Shown here: positions 50,034 through 58,976 of the stretch, piece by piece
Position numbering within the stretch: the stretch's first letter is position 1
Layout: every line of letters begins with the position of its first letter
From: Streptomyces brasiliensis
GTDB lineage: Bacteria; Actinomycetota; Actinomycetes; Streptomycetales; Streptomycetaceae
Direction of reading: 5' to 3'
Length of the DNA stretch: 64,000 nt
Assembly: GCF_014647875.1 (NCBI RefSeq)
Contig: NZ_BMQA01000005.1
Location: forward strand, 1 to 64,000
Notes under the pieces: generated by a model
What the model was told of the DNA's origin: nothing
Database searches by the model: none
The model's input: only the letters and a program-made list of their open reading frames with translations
Program-made: the position numbers and the translations under genes

Positions 50034-51743
50034 TCACGGCAGAGCGTGCACGTGTGGGGCCACCACGTTCGACCAGGCGTTGCCCGACTTCGCGTCCCAG
50101 TTCGTGGACCACGTCATCGCGTCCCGCAGGTCCGGGTAGGTCTTCGACGGCTTGAAGGAGCCGCAGTTCGTGCCCTTCGCCAGGCAGTCCAGGGCGTTGT
50201 TGACCACCGTCGGGGAGACATGGCCGCTGCCCGCTCCGCTCGTCGACGCCGGCAGGCCGAGACCCACCTGGGACGGCGACAGGCCGCCCTCCAGCTGGAT
50301 GCAGGCCAGGGCCGTGAGGAAGTCGACCGAGCCCTGCGAGTACACCTTGCCGTCGCAGCCGAGCATCGAACCGCTGTTGTAGTACTGCATGTTGACGACC
50401 GTGAGGATGTCCTTCACGTTCAGCGCCGTCTGGAAGTAGGAGTTCGACGTGGACTGCATGTCGATCGTCTGCGGTGCCATCGTCAGGACCAGCGACGGGC
50501 CCGCCTTTGCCGACAGCGAGCGCAGCGCCTGCGGCATGTACGTCGCGTCGAGCCCGTTCTCCAGGTCGATGTCGACGCCGTCGAAGCCGTACGTCTGCAT
50601 CAGTGAGTAGACGGAGCCGGCGAAGTTCGCCGCCGACGTGGAGTTGTTGATCGACACCGTGCCGTTCTGGCCGCCGACCGAGACGACGACCTTCTTGCCG
50701 GCCGCCTGCTTCGCCCTGATGTCCGCCTTGAACTGGTCGACGGTGTACCCGCCGAGCCCGGCCGAGTCGAGGTTGAAGGTCACCGCGCCCGGCGTGGTCG
50801 TCGCGTCGGCGAAGGCCACCGCGATGATGTCGTACCCGGACGGGACGTCGGAGATCTTCTGCACCGTGGCGCCGTTGTCGAAGTTCTGCCAGTAGCCGGT
50901 CACCGCGTGCTTCGGCACGGAGCCGCCGCCTCCTCCGCCGGTCGGCGCCGTCGTCCCGGTCACCGCCGCCGACTTCGGCGACTCACCGGCCGAGTTGGTC
51001 GCCGTGACCTGGAAGGAGTACGACGTCGACGCGGCAAGTCCGGTGATCGTGGCCGACGTTCCGGTCACCGCCGTCACCTTCGTGCCGGCGCGGTACACGT
51101 TGTAGCCCGTCGCGCCCGAGACCGCGTTCCAGGCGAGGGACACCGACGACGACGTCGTACCGGAGACGGCCAGTCCGCTCGGCGCGCCCGGCACGGTCGG
51201 GGCCGGGTCGCCGCCTCCGCCGCCGTCGGGGCCGTACACCGAGATGTCGTCGGCGTAGTACGCCGGCTGGCCGTACCAGCCGTGCGTGTACACGGTGACC
51301 GAGGTCGTGGAGCCGCCCGTGGTGAAGCTGGTGTTCAGCTGCTTCCAGCCCGTCGCGTCGGGGTTCCAGGTCGAGACGTCGGTCGTGCCCGTGCCCGTCA
51401 CGCCCAGGTAGGTGTAGGCGCCCTGCACCCACGCGCTCAGCGAATAGGCCGAGTTGGGCTTGACCGCGACTGTCTGGGTGCACTGGGCGTTGTCCTGCCC
51501 GGCCGGCGTGCCCTTCAGCGCGCCGGCGCCCGTGTGCACCGGGGAGGAGACCGTCGTCCCGCTGTTCGCGGAGCAGGTCCAGTTGCTCAGGCCCGACTCG
51601 AAGCCGGCGTTCTTCACGTTGTTGACGTCCGCCGCGGACGCGGGGGTGCCGGTGAGTCCCGCGACCGACAGGGCGATGGTGGCGGTCACGGACCAGGTGC
51701 GGATCCGTCGTCTGCGTCTGGGCGTGCCTGGTGCGCGGTCCAC
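50034..51743 (-). CDS. Secreted GH18 chitinase with carbohydrate-binding and FnIII domains
   Basis: 569 residues. Signal peptide about 1-37 (ending TPASA). A jelly-roll carbohydrate-binding module about 40-172 (NVKNAGFESGLSNWTCS...). Gly-rich linker. FnIII domain about 184-267 (APSGLAVSGTTSSSVSLAWN...). A second Gly linker. GH18 catalytic barrel about 277-569 with the DxxDxDxE motif DGVDIDLE (388-395, proton donor E395). The layout resembles the ChiC/ChiD-type family 18 enzymes of Streptomyces. It degrades chitin outside the cell. The GTG start has GGAGG 5 bp upstream. Regulatory direct repeats lie in the promoter. Confidence 0.95.
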   Translation of the reverse strand: MDRAPGTPRRRRRIRTWSVTATIALSVAGLTGTPASAADVNNVKNAGFESGLSNWTCSANSGTTVSSPVHTGAGALKGTPAGQDNAQCTQTVAVKPNSAYSLSAWVQGAYTYLGVTGTGTTDVSTWNPDATGWKQLNTSFTTGGSTTSVTVYTHGWYGQPAYYADDISVYGPDGGGGGDPAPTVPGAPSGLAVSGTTSSSVSLAWNAVSGATGYNVYRAGTKVTAVTGTSATITGLAASTSYSFQVTATNSAGESPKSAAVTGTTAPTGGGGGGSVPKHAVTGYWQNFDNGATVQKISDVPSGYDIIAVAFADATTTPGAVTFNLDSAGLGGYTVDQFKADIRAKQAAGKKVVVSVGGQNGTVSINNSTSAANFAGSVYSLMQTYGFDGVDIDLENGLDATYMPQALRSLSAKAGPSLVLTMAPQTIDMQSTSNSYFQTALNVKDILTVVNMQYYNSGSMLGCDGKVYSQGSVDFLTALACIQLEGGLSPSQVGLGLPASTSGAGSGHVSPTVVNNALDCLAKGTNCGSFKPSKTYPDLRDAMTWSTNWDAKSGNAWSNVVAPHVHALP

Positions 51744-51807
51744 TGGGGCCTCCGGTGGGGGAGTCGGCGGGGGGAGAGGGGGTGAGGACGGTGGCCACCG
51801 CTGCGTC

Positions 51808-51851
51808 CAAATTGGTCCAGACCAACAAGCCTGTCAAGAGGTCCAGACCAA
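51808..51851 (-). promoter_or_regulatory. Chitinase promoter with paired 12-bp direct repeats
   Basis: On the minus strand TTGGTCTGGACC occurs twice (51840-51851 and 51814-51825), 26 bp apart. A consensus -35 box TTGACA (51832-51837) lies exactly between them, and CAATTT (51809-51814) 17 bp further down is the likely -10. Such 12-bp direct repeats overlapping the promoter are established features of Streptomyces chitinase genes, mediating chitin induction and glucose repression. Confidence 0.88.
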
Positions 51852-51874
51852 AATCGGTGTCCACAGGAAGCTCA

Positions 51875-51895
51875 ACCTGCCCCGATTTGGCAGGT
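51875..51895. repeat. Inverted repeat between chitinase and Tad locus
   Basis: ACCTGCC (51875-51881) and GGCAGGT (51889-51895) with a 7-base spacer; weaker flanking symmetry (CAA ... TTG) extends it. It lies upstream of both the chitinase promoter and the divergent Tad operon and may be an operator or a small hairpin. Confidence 0.4.
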
Positions 51896-52049
51896 GTTGT
51901 GCGAAGACGTATCCAGGCCGGCCACACAAACGCTGTTCTCCGGTCACAGAGGCGTGGTTACAGTGCTGAGGTAGTCACGCAGTGAAGTCGTCCCGGCGCA
52001 CTGGAGTAACGCCAGTGGGCCCACGGATGTGAAGAGCGGGGAGCTGCGC

Positions 52050-52910
52050 GTGCCCACTGCCATCGCCGTGACCAGTGCCGACATGGCGCTGCCGACGCAG
52101 GACGAACGGACCATGCCCGCCGTCGTCCTGCGGGACCTCGACAAGCGGCCGCTCGAGCATGCCCTGGCCGAACTCCACGCGCTCATCGAGCAGTACGGCC
52201 ATGTGATCGTCGTCAGTTCAACGGCCGTCCCGGCGGCCGTGACACGGCGGCTGCACACGCTCCGCTCGCTCCTGGAGAGCGACCGCATCGCCCTGTTCCG
52301 GCCCGACCTGCCACCCCTCGGCGTCGCCGTCCTGGCCCGCCAGCTCAGACAGCTCGCCTCCTGCGACATCGGTCCGGGTGTGCTCGCCTCCGCGGGCCGG
52401 CTGCTCACCCACTACATCCATGCCGGTGCCGTCCTCGCCTCGGTCGCCAAGCTGGACCGCGTCCCCGTCTCGCTCAAGGCGCACGCCAAGTCCTGGGTGC
52501 CCGGCAGCCAGTTCGCGGTGATCGCCCACCCCGGACCCCAGCTCGTGCGCGTCGGCCCGGAGGCCGCCCTGACCGGGCCCGAGTTCGGCACCTGGATGCT
52601 CGTCGCCAAGGGGCAGCTGCAGTCCGAGTGGACCGGCACGCTCGCCAAGTCCTGGAACGTGCGCGGGCTGCGCGAGGCCCCACTGCCCGCCGAGTCCGCG
52701 CTCTGGTGGGGTACGGGCCGGATCGTCGAGTTCTGCGCCCATCTCGCCGACCTCTCGGTCCTCTACCAACTGGTCACCTCCGTACGGCAGACCGTCTGTC
52801 ACTGGTGCGGCATCGACGTCATCGGCGACCGCTGCGTCTTCTGCTCCGCGACCCCGCCCGCCCCCGAGCCGCCCGCCCCACGAGCCCTGGAACGACGGAC
52901 GCCCGCCTGA
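52050..52910 (+). CDS. Tad-locus associated protein with C-terminal zinc-ribbon-like motif
   Basis: 286 residues, soluble, no signal peptide. The body is helical with a Rossmann-like middle (EQYGHVIVVSSTAVPAAVTR). The C-terminus has two knuckles, CHWCG and CVFC (C-x2-C-x9-C-x2-C), likely binding zinc. The GTG start is chosen because GGGGAG lies 6 bp upstream; a GTG 21 bp earlier is possible. First gene of the Tad operon, 67 bp before cpaB. Its role in pilus assembly is unknown. I recall no characterised homologue. Confidence 0.65.
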   Translation: MPTAIAVTSADMALPTQDERTMPAVVLRDLDKRPLEHALAELHALIEQYGHVIVVSSTAVPAAVTRRLHTLRSLLESDRIALFRPDLPPLGVAVLARQLRQLASCDIGPGVLASAGRLLTHYIHAGAVLASVAKLDRVPVSLKAHAKSWVPGSQFAVIAHPGPQLVRVGPEAALTGPEFGTWMLVAKGQLQSEWTGTLAKSWNVRGLREAPLPAESALWWGTGRIVEFCAHLADLSVLYQLVTSVRQTVCHWCGIDVIGDRCVFCSATPPAPEPPAPRALERRTPA

Positions 52911-52977
52911 CCCGCCCCCAGCACCGCTCCCGGACCACTTCCGCTCGACCGATTCCCCCAATGAGGTTGCACGGTTC

Positions 52978-53679
52978 ATGAACTCCCGTCAGCGCCGCGG
53001 CGTGATACTCCTGATCCTGGCGGTCGTCTGCGCGCTCGGCGCGTTCGCCGGCGTGCTCTCCGTCATCGACGACGTGAAGTCCAAGGTCGGCCCCGAGACC
53101 ACCGCGTACCGGCTCCGCTCGAACGTGGCGCCGTACACCCCCCTGGACACCGACCAGTTCGAGAAGATCGAGATGCCCAGGCGCTGGCTGTCGGCCACCG
53201 CGGTCACCAGCCTGCGCGGCATCGAGGGCAAGATCGCCGTGACCACCCTGCGCAAGGGCTCCCTGCTGCAGACCGACATGGTCGTCGACCAGCCCGCGCT
53301 CAAGCCGGGCGAGCAGGAGGTCGCGATCATGATCGACGCGGCCACCGGGGTCGCCGGCAAGATCACCCCGGGCTCGCGGGTCAACGTCTACGCCACCTTC
53401 GAGGGCAAACAGCAAAGCGCCCCCGACCAGTCGAAGATCATCGTGACCAACGCCCGGGTCCTCGACGTCGGCAAGCTCACCTCCCTGGAGCCCGACGACA
53501 GGAACCAGCGGCCCACCGACGCCGTCCCGATCACCTTCGCGCTGTCCACCATCGACGCCCAGCGCATCACGTACGCCGAGTCGTTCGCCCAGCGCGTCCG
53601 GCTCGCGCTGGTGGCACCCGGCAGCCAGACCACCGTCCCGGACAAGGACCGCACGTACGAACTCGCGACGGACAAGTGA
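52978..53679 (+). CDS. cpaB: Flp pilus assembly protein CpaB/RcpC (SAF domain)
   Basis: 233 residues. N-terminal membrane anchor (VILLILAVVCALGAFAGVLS) followed by an extracytoplasmic SAF domain (about 45-105: RSNVAPYTPLDTDQFEKIEM) and an RcpC/CpaB-type region (EVAIMIDAATGVAGKITPGS, RVNVYATF). In Gram-negatives CpaB acts with the secretin; here, without an outer membrane, it may organise the pilus channel across the wall. The ATG has GAGG 11 bp upstream. Confidence 0.88.
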   Translation: MNSRQRRGVILLILAVVCALGAFAGVLSVIDDVKSKVGPETTAYRLRSNVAPYTPLDTDQFEKIEMPRRWLSATAVTSLRGIEGKIAVTTLRKGSLLQTDMVVDQPALKPGEQEVAIMIDAATGVAGKITPGSRVNVYATFEGKQQSAPDQSKIIVTNARVLDVGKLTSLEPDDRNQRPTDAVPITFALSTIDAQRITYAESFAQRVRLALVAPGSQTTVPDKDRTYELATDK

Positions 53680-53691
53680 GAGGCGGCCCGC

Positions 53692-54921
53692 ATGCCCACC
53701 AGGATCCTCCCCGCCGTCGGTGACGCGGACGCGGCCCGCTCCCTCATCAGCCTGCTGAGCCAGCTGCCGGACGCCGAGCCCGTGCCCCCGGTGACCGACT
53801 CCACGCAGCTGATCGACACCCTCGCCCGTCTGGCCGCCGAGTCCGTCGACGAACTGCCCGAGGTCCTCGTCGTCCACGAACGGATCGGCCCGGTACCGGC
53901 GCTCGAGCTGATCCGCGAGGTCGCCCTGCGCTTCCCGGCCGTCGGCGTCGTCCTCGTCACCACCGACACCAGCCCCGGCCTGTTCGCCGCGGCCATGGAC
54001 TCCGGCGCCCGCGGCCTGGTCGGCCTGCCGCTCGGCTACGACGAACTCGCCGGCCGCGTCCAGGCCGTGGCCCAGTGGTCCAAGGGCGTACGGCGCCATC
54101 TCGGCCACGGCGCCGACCTGTTCGGCGGGGCCGGCGGCACCGTCGTCACCGTCAGCGGCGCCAAGGGCGGTGTCGGCGCCACCCTCGCCGCCATCCAGCT
54201 CGCCCTCGCCGCCCAGGCGTCCGGCCGCAGCACCGCCCTGGTCGACCTGGACCTGCAGACCGGCGACGTCGCCTCCTACCTGGACATCCAGTTCCGCCGC
54301 TCCGTCGTCGACCTCGCCGCCATCACCGACCTCTCCCCGCGGGTCCTCGCCGACGCGGTCTTCCGCCACGACACCGGGCTCGCCCTGCTGCTCGCCCCCG
54401 GCGAGGGCGAACGCGGCGAGGAGGTCACCGACCGCGCCGCCCGGCAGATCCTCGGCGCCCTGCGCTCGCGCTACGAGGTCGTCGTGGTCGACTGCGGCGC
54501 CCAGCTCAGCGGCGCCGGCGCCACCGCCGTCGAGACGGCCGACACCGCACTGCTGCTGACCACCCCGGACGTGGTCGCCGTACGCGGCGCCAAACGCACG
54601 GTGCGCATGTGGGACCGGCTGCAGATCCGCAAGGCCGAGGAGACCACCGTCGTCGTCAACCGCCACACCCGCGGCACCGAGATCCAGCCCCAGCTGATCC
54701 AGCGCATCACCGGCACCGCCCTGGCCGGTACGGCGATCCCCGCCAACTTCAAGGAACTCCAGGGCGTCGTGGACGCCGGACGTGTTCATGAGCTGGACCA
54801 CCGCAGCACGGTCAGACAGGCCCTGTGGGCGCTCGCCGGCGAACTCGGCCTGGTGCGTGCCCAGGAGGGGAACCACCGCGCCGGACGCGGCGGGAGAGGC
54901 CTGCGGCGGCGGAAGGAGTGA
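53692..54921 (+). CDS. tadZ: Pilus assembly ATPase TadZ/CpaE (MinD-like)
   Basis: 409 residues. N-terminal receiver-like domain without obvious phosphorylation chemistry (about 1-140). ParA/MinD-like domain with the deviant Walker A SGAKGGVGAT (155-164), followed by VDLDLQTGDV and VVVVDCGAQ. The lysine two before the Gly of the signature is kept, so ATP binding is likely. TadZ localises the pilus machine to the cell pole. The gene is 12 bp after cpaB with GAGAGG upstream. Confidence 0.9.
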   Translation: MPTRILPAVGDADAARSLISLLSQLPDAEPVPPVTDSTQLIDTLARLAAESVDELPEVLVVHERIGPVPALELIREVALRFPAVGVVLVTTDTSPGLFAAAMDSGARGLVGLPLGYDELAGRVQAVAQWSKGVRRHLGHGADLFGGAGGTVVTVSGAKGGVGATLAAIQLALAAQASGRSTALVDLDLQTGDVASYLDIQFRRSVVDLAAITDLSPRVLADAVFRHDTGLALLLAPGEGERGEEVTDRAARQILGALRSRYEVVVVDCGAQLSGAGATAVETADTALLLTTPDVVAVRGAKRTVRMWDRLQIRKAEETTVVVNRHTRGTEIQPQLIQRITGTALAGTAIPANFKELQGVVDAGRVHELDHRSTVRQALWALAGELGLVRAQEGNHRAGRGGRGLRRRKE

Positions 54922-54925
54922 GCGG

Positions 54926-55312
54926 ATGCAACCCCTGAGACGGCCGGAGGGCGACGCGGGACAGGTCAGCGTCGAGTTCCTCGGCATGACCCCGCTCATC
55001 CTGCTCACGCTGGTGCTGCTGTGGCAGTGCGTGCTCGTGGGGTACACCTACACGCTCGCGGGGAACGCTGCGGACGAGGCCGTACGCGCGGGCACCGCCG
55101 TACCGCCCGGGCAACGGCAGGGCGCCTGCGAGCAGGCCGGGATGAGGCACCTGTCGGGGGCATGGAGGGGGGACGCGACGGTGACCTGCGGCGGAACGGG
55201 CTATGTGACGGCCGAGGTGACCCTCAAGGTCCCCGTCCTCTTCCCCGGCACGATCGCCTTCCCGTTCACCGTGCACGGCCACGCGGGCGCGGTCGAGGAG
55301 GCGAAGGACTGA
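54926..55312 (+). CDS. TadE-like minor pilin
   Basis: 128 residues. A short basic leader ends AGQ, followed by VSVEFLGMTPLILLTLVLLWQCVL, which has the type IVb prepilin pattern: cleavage before a hydrophobic helix with Glu at the fifth position. The remainder is a small disulfide-bearing domain (two Cys). Starts 4 bp after tadZ with GGAAGGAG as ribosome site. Probably a minor pilin or pseudopilin. The peptidase that would process it (TadV) is not in the window. Confidence 0.85.
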   Translation: MQPLRRPEGDAGQVSVEFLGMTPLILLTLVLLWQCVLVGYTYTLAGNAADEAVRAGTAVPPGQRQGACEQAGMRHLSGAWRGDATVTCGGTGYVTAEVTLKVPVLFPGTIAFPFTVHGHAGAVEEAKD

Positions 55313-55313
55313 G

Positions 55314-55679
55314 ATGCCGTACGACCGCCGACGCCGCGACCGTCGTGATTCCGGACAAGTCGCCCTCGAATACCTCGGGTTCGTCCCGATCCTGGTCCTC
55401 GTCGCGCTGGCCGGGGTGCAGCTCGGGCTGATCGCCTACACCGGCCAGCAGGCCGGTACGGCGGCCAGGGCGGGCGCGCGGGCCGCCTCGCTCCAGCAGA
55501 GCGCCGGGGCGGGATGCCGGGCGGCCGTCAGCGGCTGGCTGGCCGACGGCACCAGCTGCCCGGCGGCGTTCGGCGGCGAGGAGGTCACCGTCACCGCCAC
55601 CGTCCACATCCCGTCGGTCGTCCCCGGCTGGGACTTCGGGGACGCCCGCAAGACCGCCACGATGCCGCTGGACCACTGA
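55314..55679 (+). CDS. TadE/TadF-like minor pilin
   Basis: 121 residues, same layout as the preceding gene. Charged N-terminus (RRRRDRRDSGQ), then VALEYLGFVPILVLVALAGVQLG with the prepilin-type Glu5-Tyr6, and a small C-terminal domain with two Cys. It starts one base after the upstream stop. The last seven codons (MPLDH, stop, and 3' bases) are the first unit of a 21-bp tandem repeat that fills the gap to the next gene. Confidence 0.85.
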   Translation: MPYDRRRRDRRDSGQVALEYLGFVPILVLVALAGVQLGLIAYTGQQAGTAARAGARAASLQQSAGAGCRAAVSGWLADGTSCPAAFGGEEVTVTATVHIPSVVPGWDFGDARKTATMPLDH

Positions 55680-55745
55680 CCGATGCCGCTCGACCACCGG
55701 CCGATGCCGCTGGACAACTGACCGTCGCCGCTGGACCACCGACCG
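55662..55745 (+). repeat. Four tandem copies of a 21-bp unit
   Basis: Unit ATGCCGCTGGACCACTGACCG at 55662-55682, with degenerate copies at 55683-55703, 55704-55724 and 55725-55745. Copy one contains the last codons and TGA of the TadE/F-like gene. Copy four abuts the AGGAGG site of tadA. Because the unit is 7 codons, each copy carries MPLD-like text, so the repeat could be a slipped duplication of the gene end. Confidence 0.9.
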
Positions 55746-55760
55746 AGGAGGACGCGAGAC

Positions 55761-57098
55761 ATGAGCCTGCGGGCACGCATCAACTCCCCCGAGGAGCACG
55801 GCAGCCGGGGCGAGGACGGCCATCTGGTCGCCTCCTACCGGGCCAAGCTCCTGGAGGAGATCGACCTCGCGGAGATGAGCTCGCTGGCGCCCGCCGAACG
55901 CCGGGCACGGCTCGAGCGGGTGCTCGGACACCTCATCAGCCGCGAGGGACCGGTCCTGTCGACGGTCGAGCGCGCGCAGCTGATCCGCCGGGTGGTCGAC
56001 GAGGCACTGGGGCTGGGCATCCTGGAACCCTTGCTCGAGGACGCGTCCATCACCGAGATCATGGTCAACGGCGCGGACGCGATCTTCGTGGAGCGCTCCG
56101 GCCGGGTCGAGCAACTGCCCGTCCGCTTCGCGTCGCAGGACCAGCTGATGCAGACGATCGAGCGGATCGTGTCGACCGTCAACCGCCGCGTGGACGAGTC
56201 GAACCCGATGGTCGACGCCCGCCTCCCCTCCGGCGAACGCGTCAACGTCATCATCCCGCCGCTCTCCCTGACCGGCCCCATCCTCACCATCCGCCGCTTC
56301 CCGCGCTCCTTCACCCTCCAGGAACTCATCGGCTTCGGTTCGCTCGACGAGCACATGGTGCTCCTGCTGGCCGGCCTGGTGCAGGCGAAGTTCAACATCA
56401 TCGTCTCCGGCGCCACGGGCACCGGGAAGACGACCTTGCTGAACGCCCTGTCCGGACTCATCCCGGCCCACGAGCGCATCATCACCATCGAGGACTCCGC
56501 CGAACTCCAGCTCCAGCAGTCGCACGTGGTCCGCCTGGAGTCCCGCCCGCCGAACGTCGAGGGCAAGGGCCAGGTCACCATCCGCGACCTGGTGCGCAAC
56601 TCCCTGCGCATGCGCCCCGACCGCATCGTGGTCGGCGAGGTCCGCGGCGGCGAGTCCCTGGACATGCTCCAGGCGATGTCGACGGGCCACGACGGCTCCC
56701 TCGCGACGGTCCACGCGAACAGCGCGGAGGACGCGCTGACCCGTCTCCAGACCCTGGCCTCGATGTCCGACGTCGAGGTGCCCTTCGTCGCGCTGCACGA
56801 CCAGATCAACAGCGCCGTGGACGTCATCGTCCAGCTCACCCGCTTCGCCGACGGCGCCCGCCGCATCACCGAGATCGCCCTGCTCGACAGCCACGGCGGT
56901 GAGCCGTACCGGCTGGCGACCGTGGCCCGCTTCCACGCCGAGCCCATGACCGCCGACGGCCGCGTCCACGGCACCTTCGGCTACCACCCCCTCCCGCGCC
57001 GCACCGCCGACCGCCTCTACATGGCGAGCCAGCCCCTGCCCCAGGCCTTCGGCGTCGCCCAGTACGCGGACCAGCTCGCCACCCGAGAAGCCAGGTAG
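55761..57098 (+). CDS. tadA: Flp pilus assembly ATPase TadA/CpaF
   Basis: 445 residues of the type II/IV secretion ATPase family. N-terminal helical part (1-80), then the secretion-ATPase N-domain and the core: Walker A GATGTGKTT (217-225), Asp box ITIEDSAEL (about 241-249), Walker B-like DRIVVGEVRG (287-296) and the His box TGHDGSLATVHAN. It powers pilus assembly and possibly retraction. AGGAGG is 10 bp before the ATG, directly after the tandem repeat. Confidence 0.95.
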   Translation: MSLRARINSPEEHGSRGEDGHLVASYRAKLLEEIDLAEMSSLAPAERRARLERVLGHLISREGPVLSTVERAQLIRRVVDEALGLGILEPLLEDASITEIMVNGADAIFVERSGRVEQLPVRFASQDQLMQTIERIVSTVNRRVDESNPMVDARLPSGERVNVIIPPLSLTGPILTIRRFPRSFTLQELIGFGSLDEHMVLLLAGLVQAKFNIIVSGATGTGKTTLLNALSGLIPAHERIITIEDSAELQLQQSHVVRLESRPPNVEGKGQVTIRDLVRNSLRMRPDRIVVGEVRGGESLDMLQAMSTGHDGSLATVHANSAEDALTRLQTLASMSDVEVPFVALHDQINSAVDVIVQLTRFADGARRITEIALLDSHGGEPYRLATVARFHAEPMTADGRVHGTFGYHPLPRRTADRLYMASQPLPQAFGVAQYADQLATREAR

Positions 57099-57110
57099 GT
57101 AGGTCACGCT

Positions 57111-58055
57111 ATGGAACTCCACACCCTCGTCACCCTCACCACCGGCGGCACCCTGCTGACCTGCGTCCTGGCCGTCGCCGGCGTGCACACCTACGCGGCC
57201 GGCCGGGCCCAGCGGGCGGAACTCGTCGAGCGGTTGTCGTACGCCGGTCAGGTGTCCGTCACCGGCCGCCGGCGCCGCTTCCGCAACCTGGACCGACGGC
57301 TGCGCGGCACCCGGCCGGGCCGCCGCCTGGAACTGCGGCTCGCCGCGACCGGCCTGGACGTCACCCCGGGCGAGTTCTTCGTCTACATGCTCACGACGGT
57401 CGTGGCCCTCTGGCTGATCGGCCAGGCCGCCCTGGCTCCCTTCTTCGGCCCGATCGCCGGCCTGCTGGGCATCTGGGCGGCCTGGCAGTTCCTCAACTGG
57501 CAACGCCAGAAACGCATCGAGCGCTTCATCAACCAACTCCCCGAACTGGCCCGCATCCTGGCCAACGCCACCCAGGCCGGCCTCGCCCTGCGCACCGCGA
57601 TCGGCATGGCGGCGGACGAGCTGGAGGCGCCTGCGGGCGAGGAACTGGCCAAGGTGGCCGACCAGTTGTCCCTGGGTCTGTCGATGGACGACGCGCTGGG
57701 TGAACTCGCCGCCCGCCTCCCCTCCCGCGAACTGGTCGTACTCGTCACGACCCTGATCCTCTCCAACCGGGCGGGTGGCCAGGTGGTGAGCGCCCTGCGC
57801 AACCTCACCGAGACGCTGGAGGAACGCAAGGAGACCCGGCGCGAGATCCGCACACAGCTGTCCCAGGTGACGATGACGTCGTACGCCGTCCCCGTCCTCG
57901 GCGTCGGCGCGCTGTTCCTGATGAACGGGGTGAAGGACGGCGCCCTGGACCGTATGACCGGCTCACCGGTCGGCCAGGCCTGCGTGGTGATCGCGTTCGT
58001 GCTGTACGCCGTGGGCTTCGTCCTCATCCGCCGCATGAGCCGGATCGACGTCTGA
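57111..58055 (+). CDS. tadB: Flp pilus inner-membrane platform protein TadB
   Basis: 314 residues with a T2SF domain between membrane segments. One N-terminal span (about 7-27), a cytoplasmic stretch, two spans (about 85-125), the T2SF helices (RFINQLPELARILANATQAG ... EELAKVADQLSLGLSMDDAL) and two C-terminal spans. With TadC it forms the platform that couples TadA to pilin extrusion. It is 12 bp after tadA with AGGTAGGT as ribosome site. Confidence 0.93.
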   Translation: MELHTLVTLTTGGTLLTCVLAVAGVHTYAAGRAQRAELVERLSYAGQVSVTGRRRRFRNLDRRLRGTRPGRRLELRLAATGLDVTPGEFFVYMLTTVVALWLIGQAALAPFFGPIAGLLGIWAAWQFLNWQRQKRIERFINQLPELARILANATQAGLALRTAIGMAADELEAPAGEELAKVADQLSLGLSMDDALGELAARLPSRELVVLVTTLILSNRAGGQVVSALRNLTETLEERKETRREIRTQLSQVTMTSYAVPVLGVGALFLMNGVKDGALDRMTGSPVGQACVVIAFVLYAVGFVLIRRMSRIDV

Positions 58056-58069
58056 GGGGCTGCACGGGC

Positions 58070-58957
58070 ATGGAACTCCTTCTGGCACTGCTCATGGCAC
58101 TGGCCGTCTGGGGCGCGTTCGCCGGGATCCGCATGTACCGGGCGGACGCGAAACTCCCTGACGACCTGGCGCTGGCCCTGGAGATCGGCGCCACGCGCAC
58201 CGGCGCCGCGCACTCCCTGATCGACCGCATGGGTATGCGTTACGCCCCTGCCGTCCTGCGCCTGATGGGCCCCAAACAGGTCGCCAAGTACCGCCGCAGG
58301 ATCGACCTCGCGGGCAACCCCGGCGGCCTGACCATCGACCGCTACGCGGCCCGCCGTGCGGTGTACGGCGCGCTGGGCGCGGTGGGCTTCCTGGTCTTCC
58401 TCCTCCGGGGCCAGTGGTTCGTGGCCGTCCTCCTCCTGGCCTTCGGCGCGTTCTGGACGGAGGTCGGGCTCTGGTCGGCGATCCGGATCCGAAAGGACGT
58501 GATCGAACGGACCCTGCCCGACTTCCTGGACGTCCTGGCGGTGGTGGTGAGCGCCGGCCTGGGCTTCCGGCAGGCGCTGGACCGGGTCGCGTCGCGCTAC
58601 GAGGGGCCGTGGGCCGACGAACTCCGCATCACGCTCCGCCAGATGGACCTCGGCATGAGCCGCCGCCAGGCCTTCGCGGAACTGCGCCGCCGCAACGACT
58701 CCGAGCAGGTCGCGATGTTCGTGACGGCGCTGCAACAGGGCGAGGAACTGGGCGCGCCGATCGTCGACACCCTGGTCGCCCTGGCCAAGGACATGCGCCG
58801 CACGGACGCCCAGAACGCCCGCCGCAAGGCCGCGCGCGCGGTCCCCAAGGCCACCTTGATGATCACTACGTTCATGGTCCCGGCCACGATGCTGTTGCTG
58901 GGCGCGGGCCTGCTGCTCGGCTCCGGGGTGGACTTCGGGTCCATCACGGGGAAGTAG
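58070..58957 (+). CDS. tadC: Flp pilus inner-membrane platform protein TadC
   Basis: 295 residues, second T2SF platform protein. N-terminal span (LLLALLMALAVWGAFAGIRM), two spans near 100-145, the T2SF core (LPDFLDVLAVVVSAGLGFRQ ... LRITLRQMDLGMSRRQAFAE) and a C-terminal span (MITTFMVPATMLLLGAGLLL). It lies 14 bp after tadB. The operon continues 19 bp later with a histidine kinase. Confidence 0.93.
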   Translation: MELLLALLMALAVWGAFAGIRMYRADAKLPDDLALALEIGATRTGAAHSLIDRMGMRYAPAVLRLMGPKQVAKYRRRIDLAGNPGGLTIDRYAARRAVYGALGAVGFLVFLLRGQWFVAVLLLAFGAFWTEVGLWSAIRIRKDVIERTLPDFLDVLAVVVSAGLGFRQALDRVASRYEGPWADELRITLRQMDLGMSRRQAFAELRRRNDSEQVAMFVTALQQGEELGAPIVDTLVALAKDMRRTDAQNARRKAARAVPKATLMITTFMVPATMLLLGAGLLLGSGVDFGSITGK

Positions 58958-58976
58958 GCGGGGTGGGGAGGGGGTG

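Noticed and set aside
51875..51895. Inverted repeat before the Tad operon as a definite terminator or operator
   Set aside because: The 7-bp arms are short, it lies outside both predicted promoters, and no T-run follows. Listed only as a repeat.
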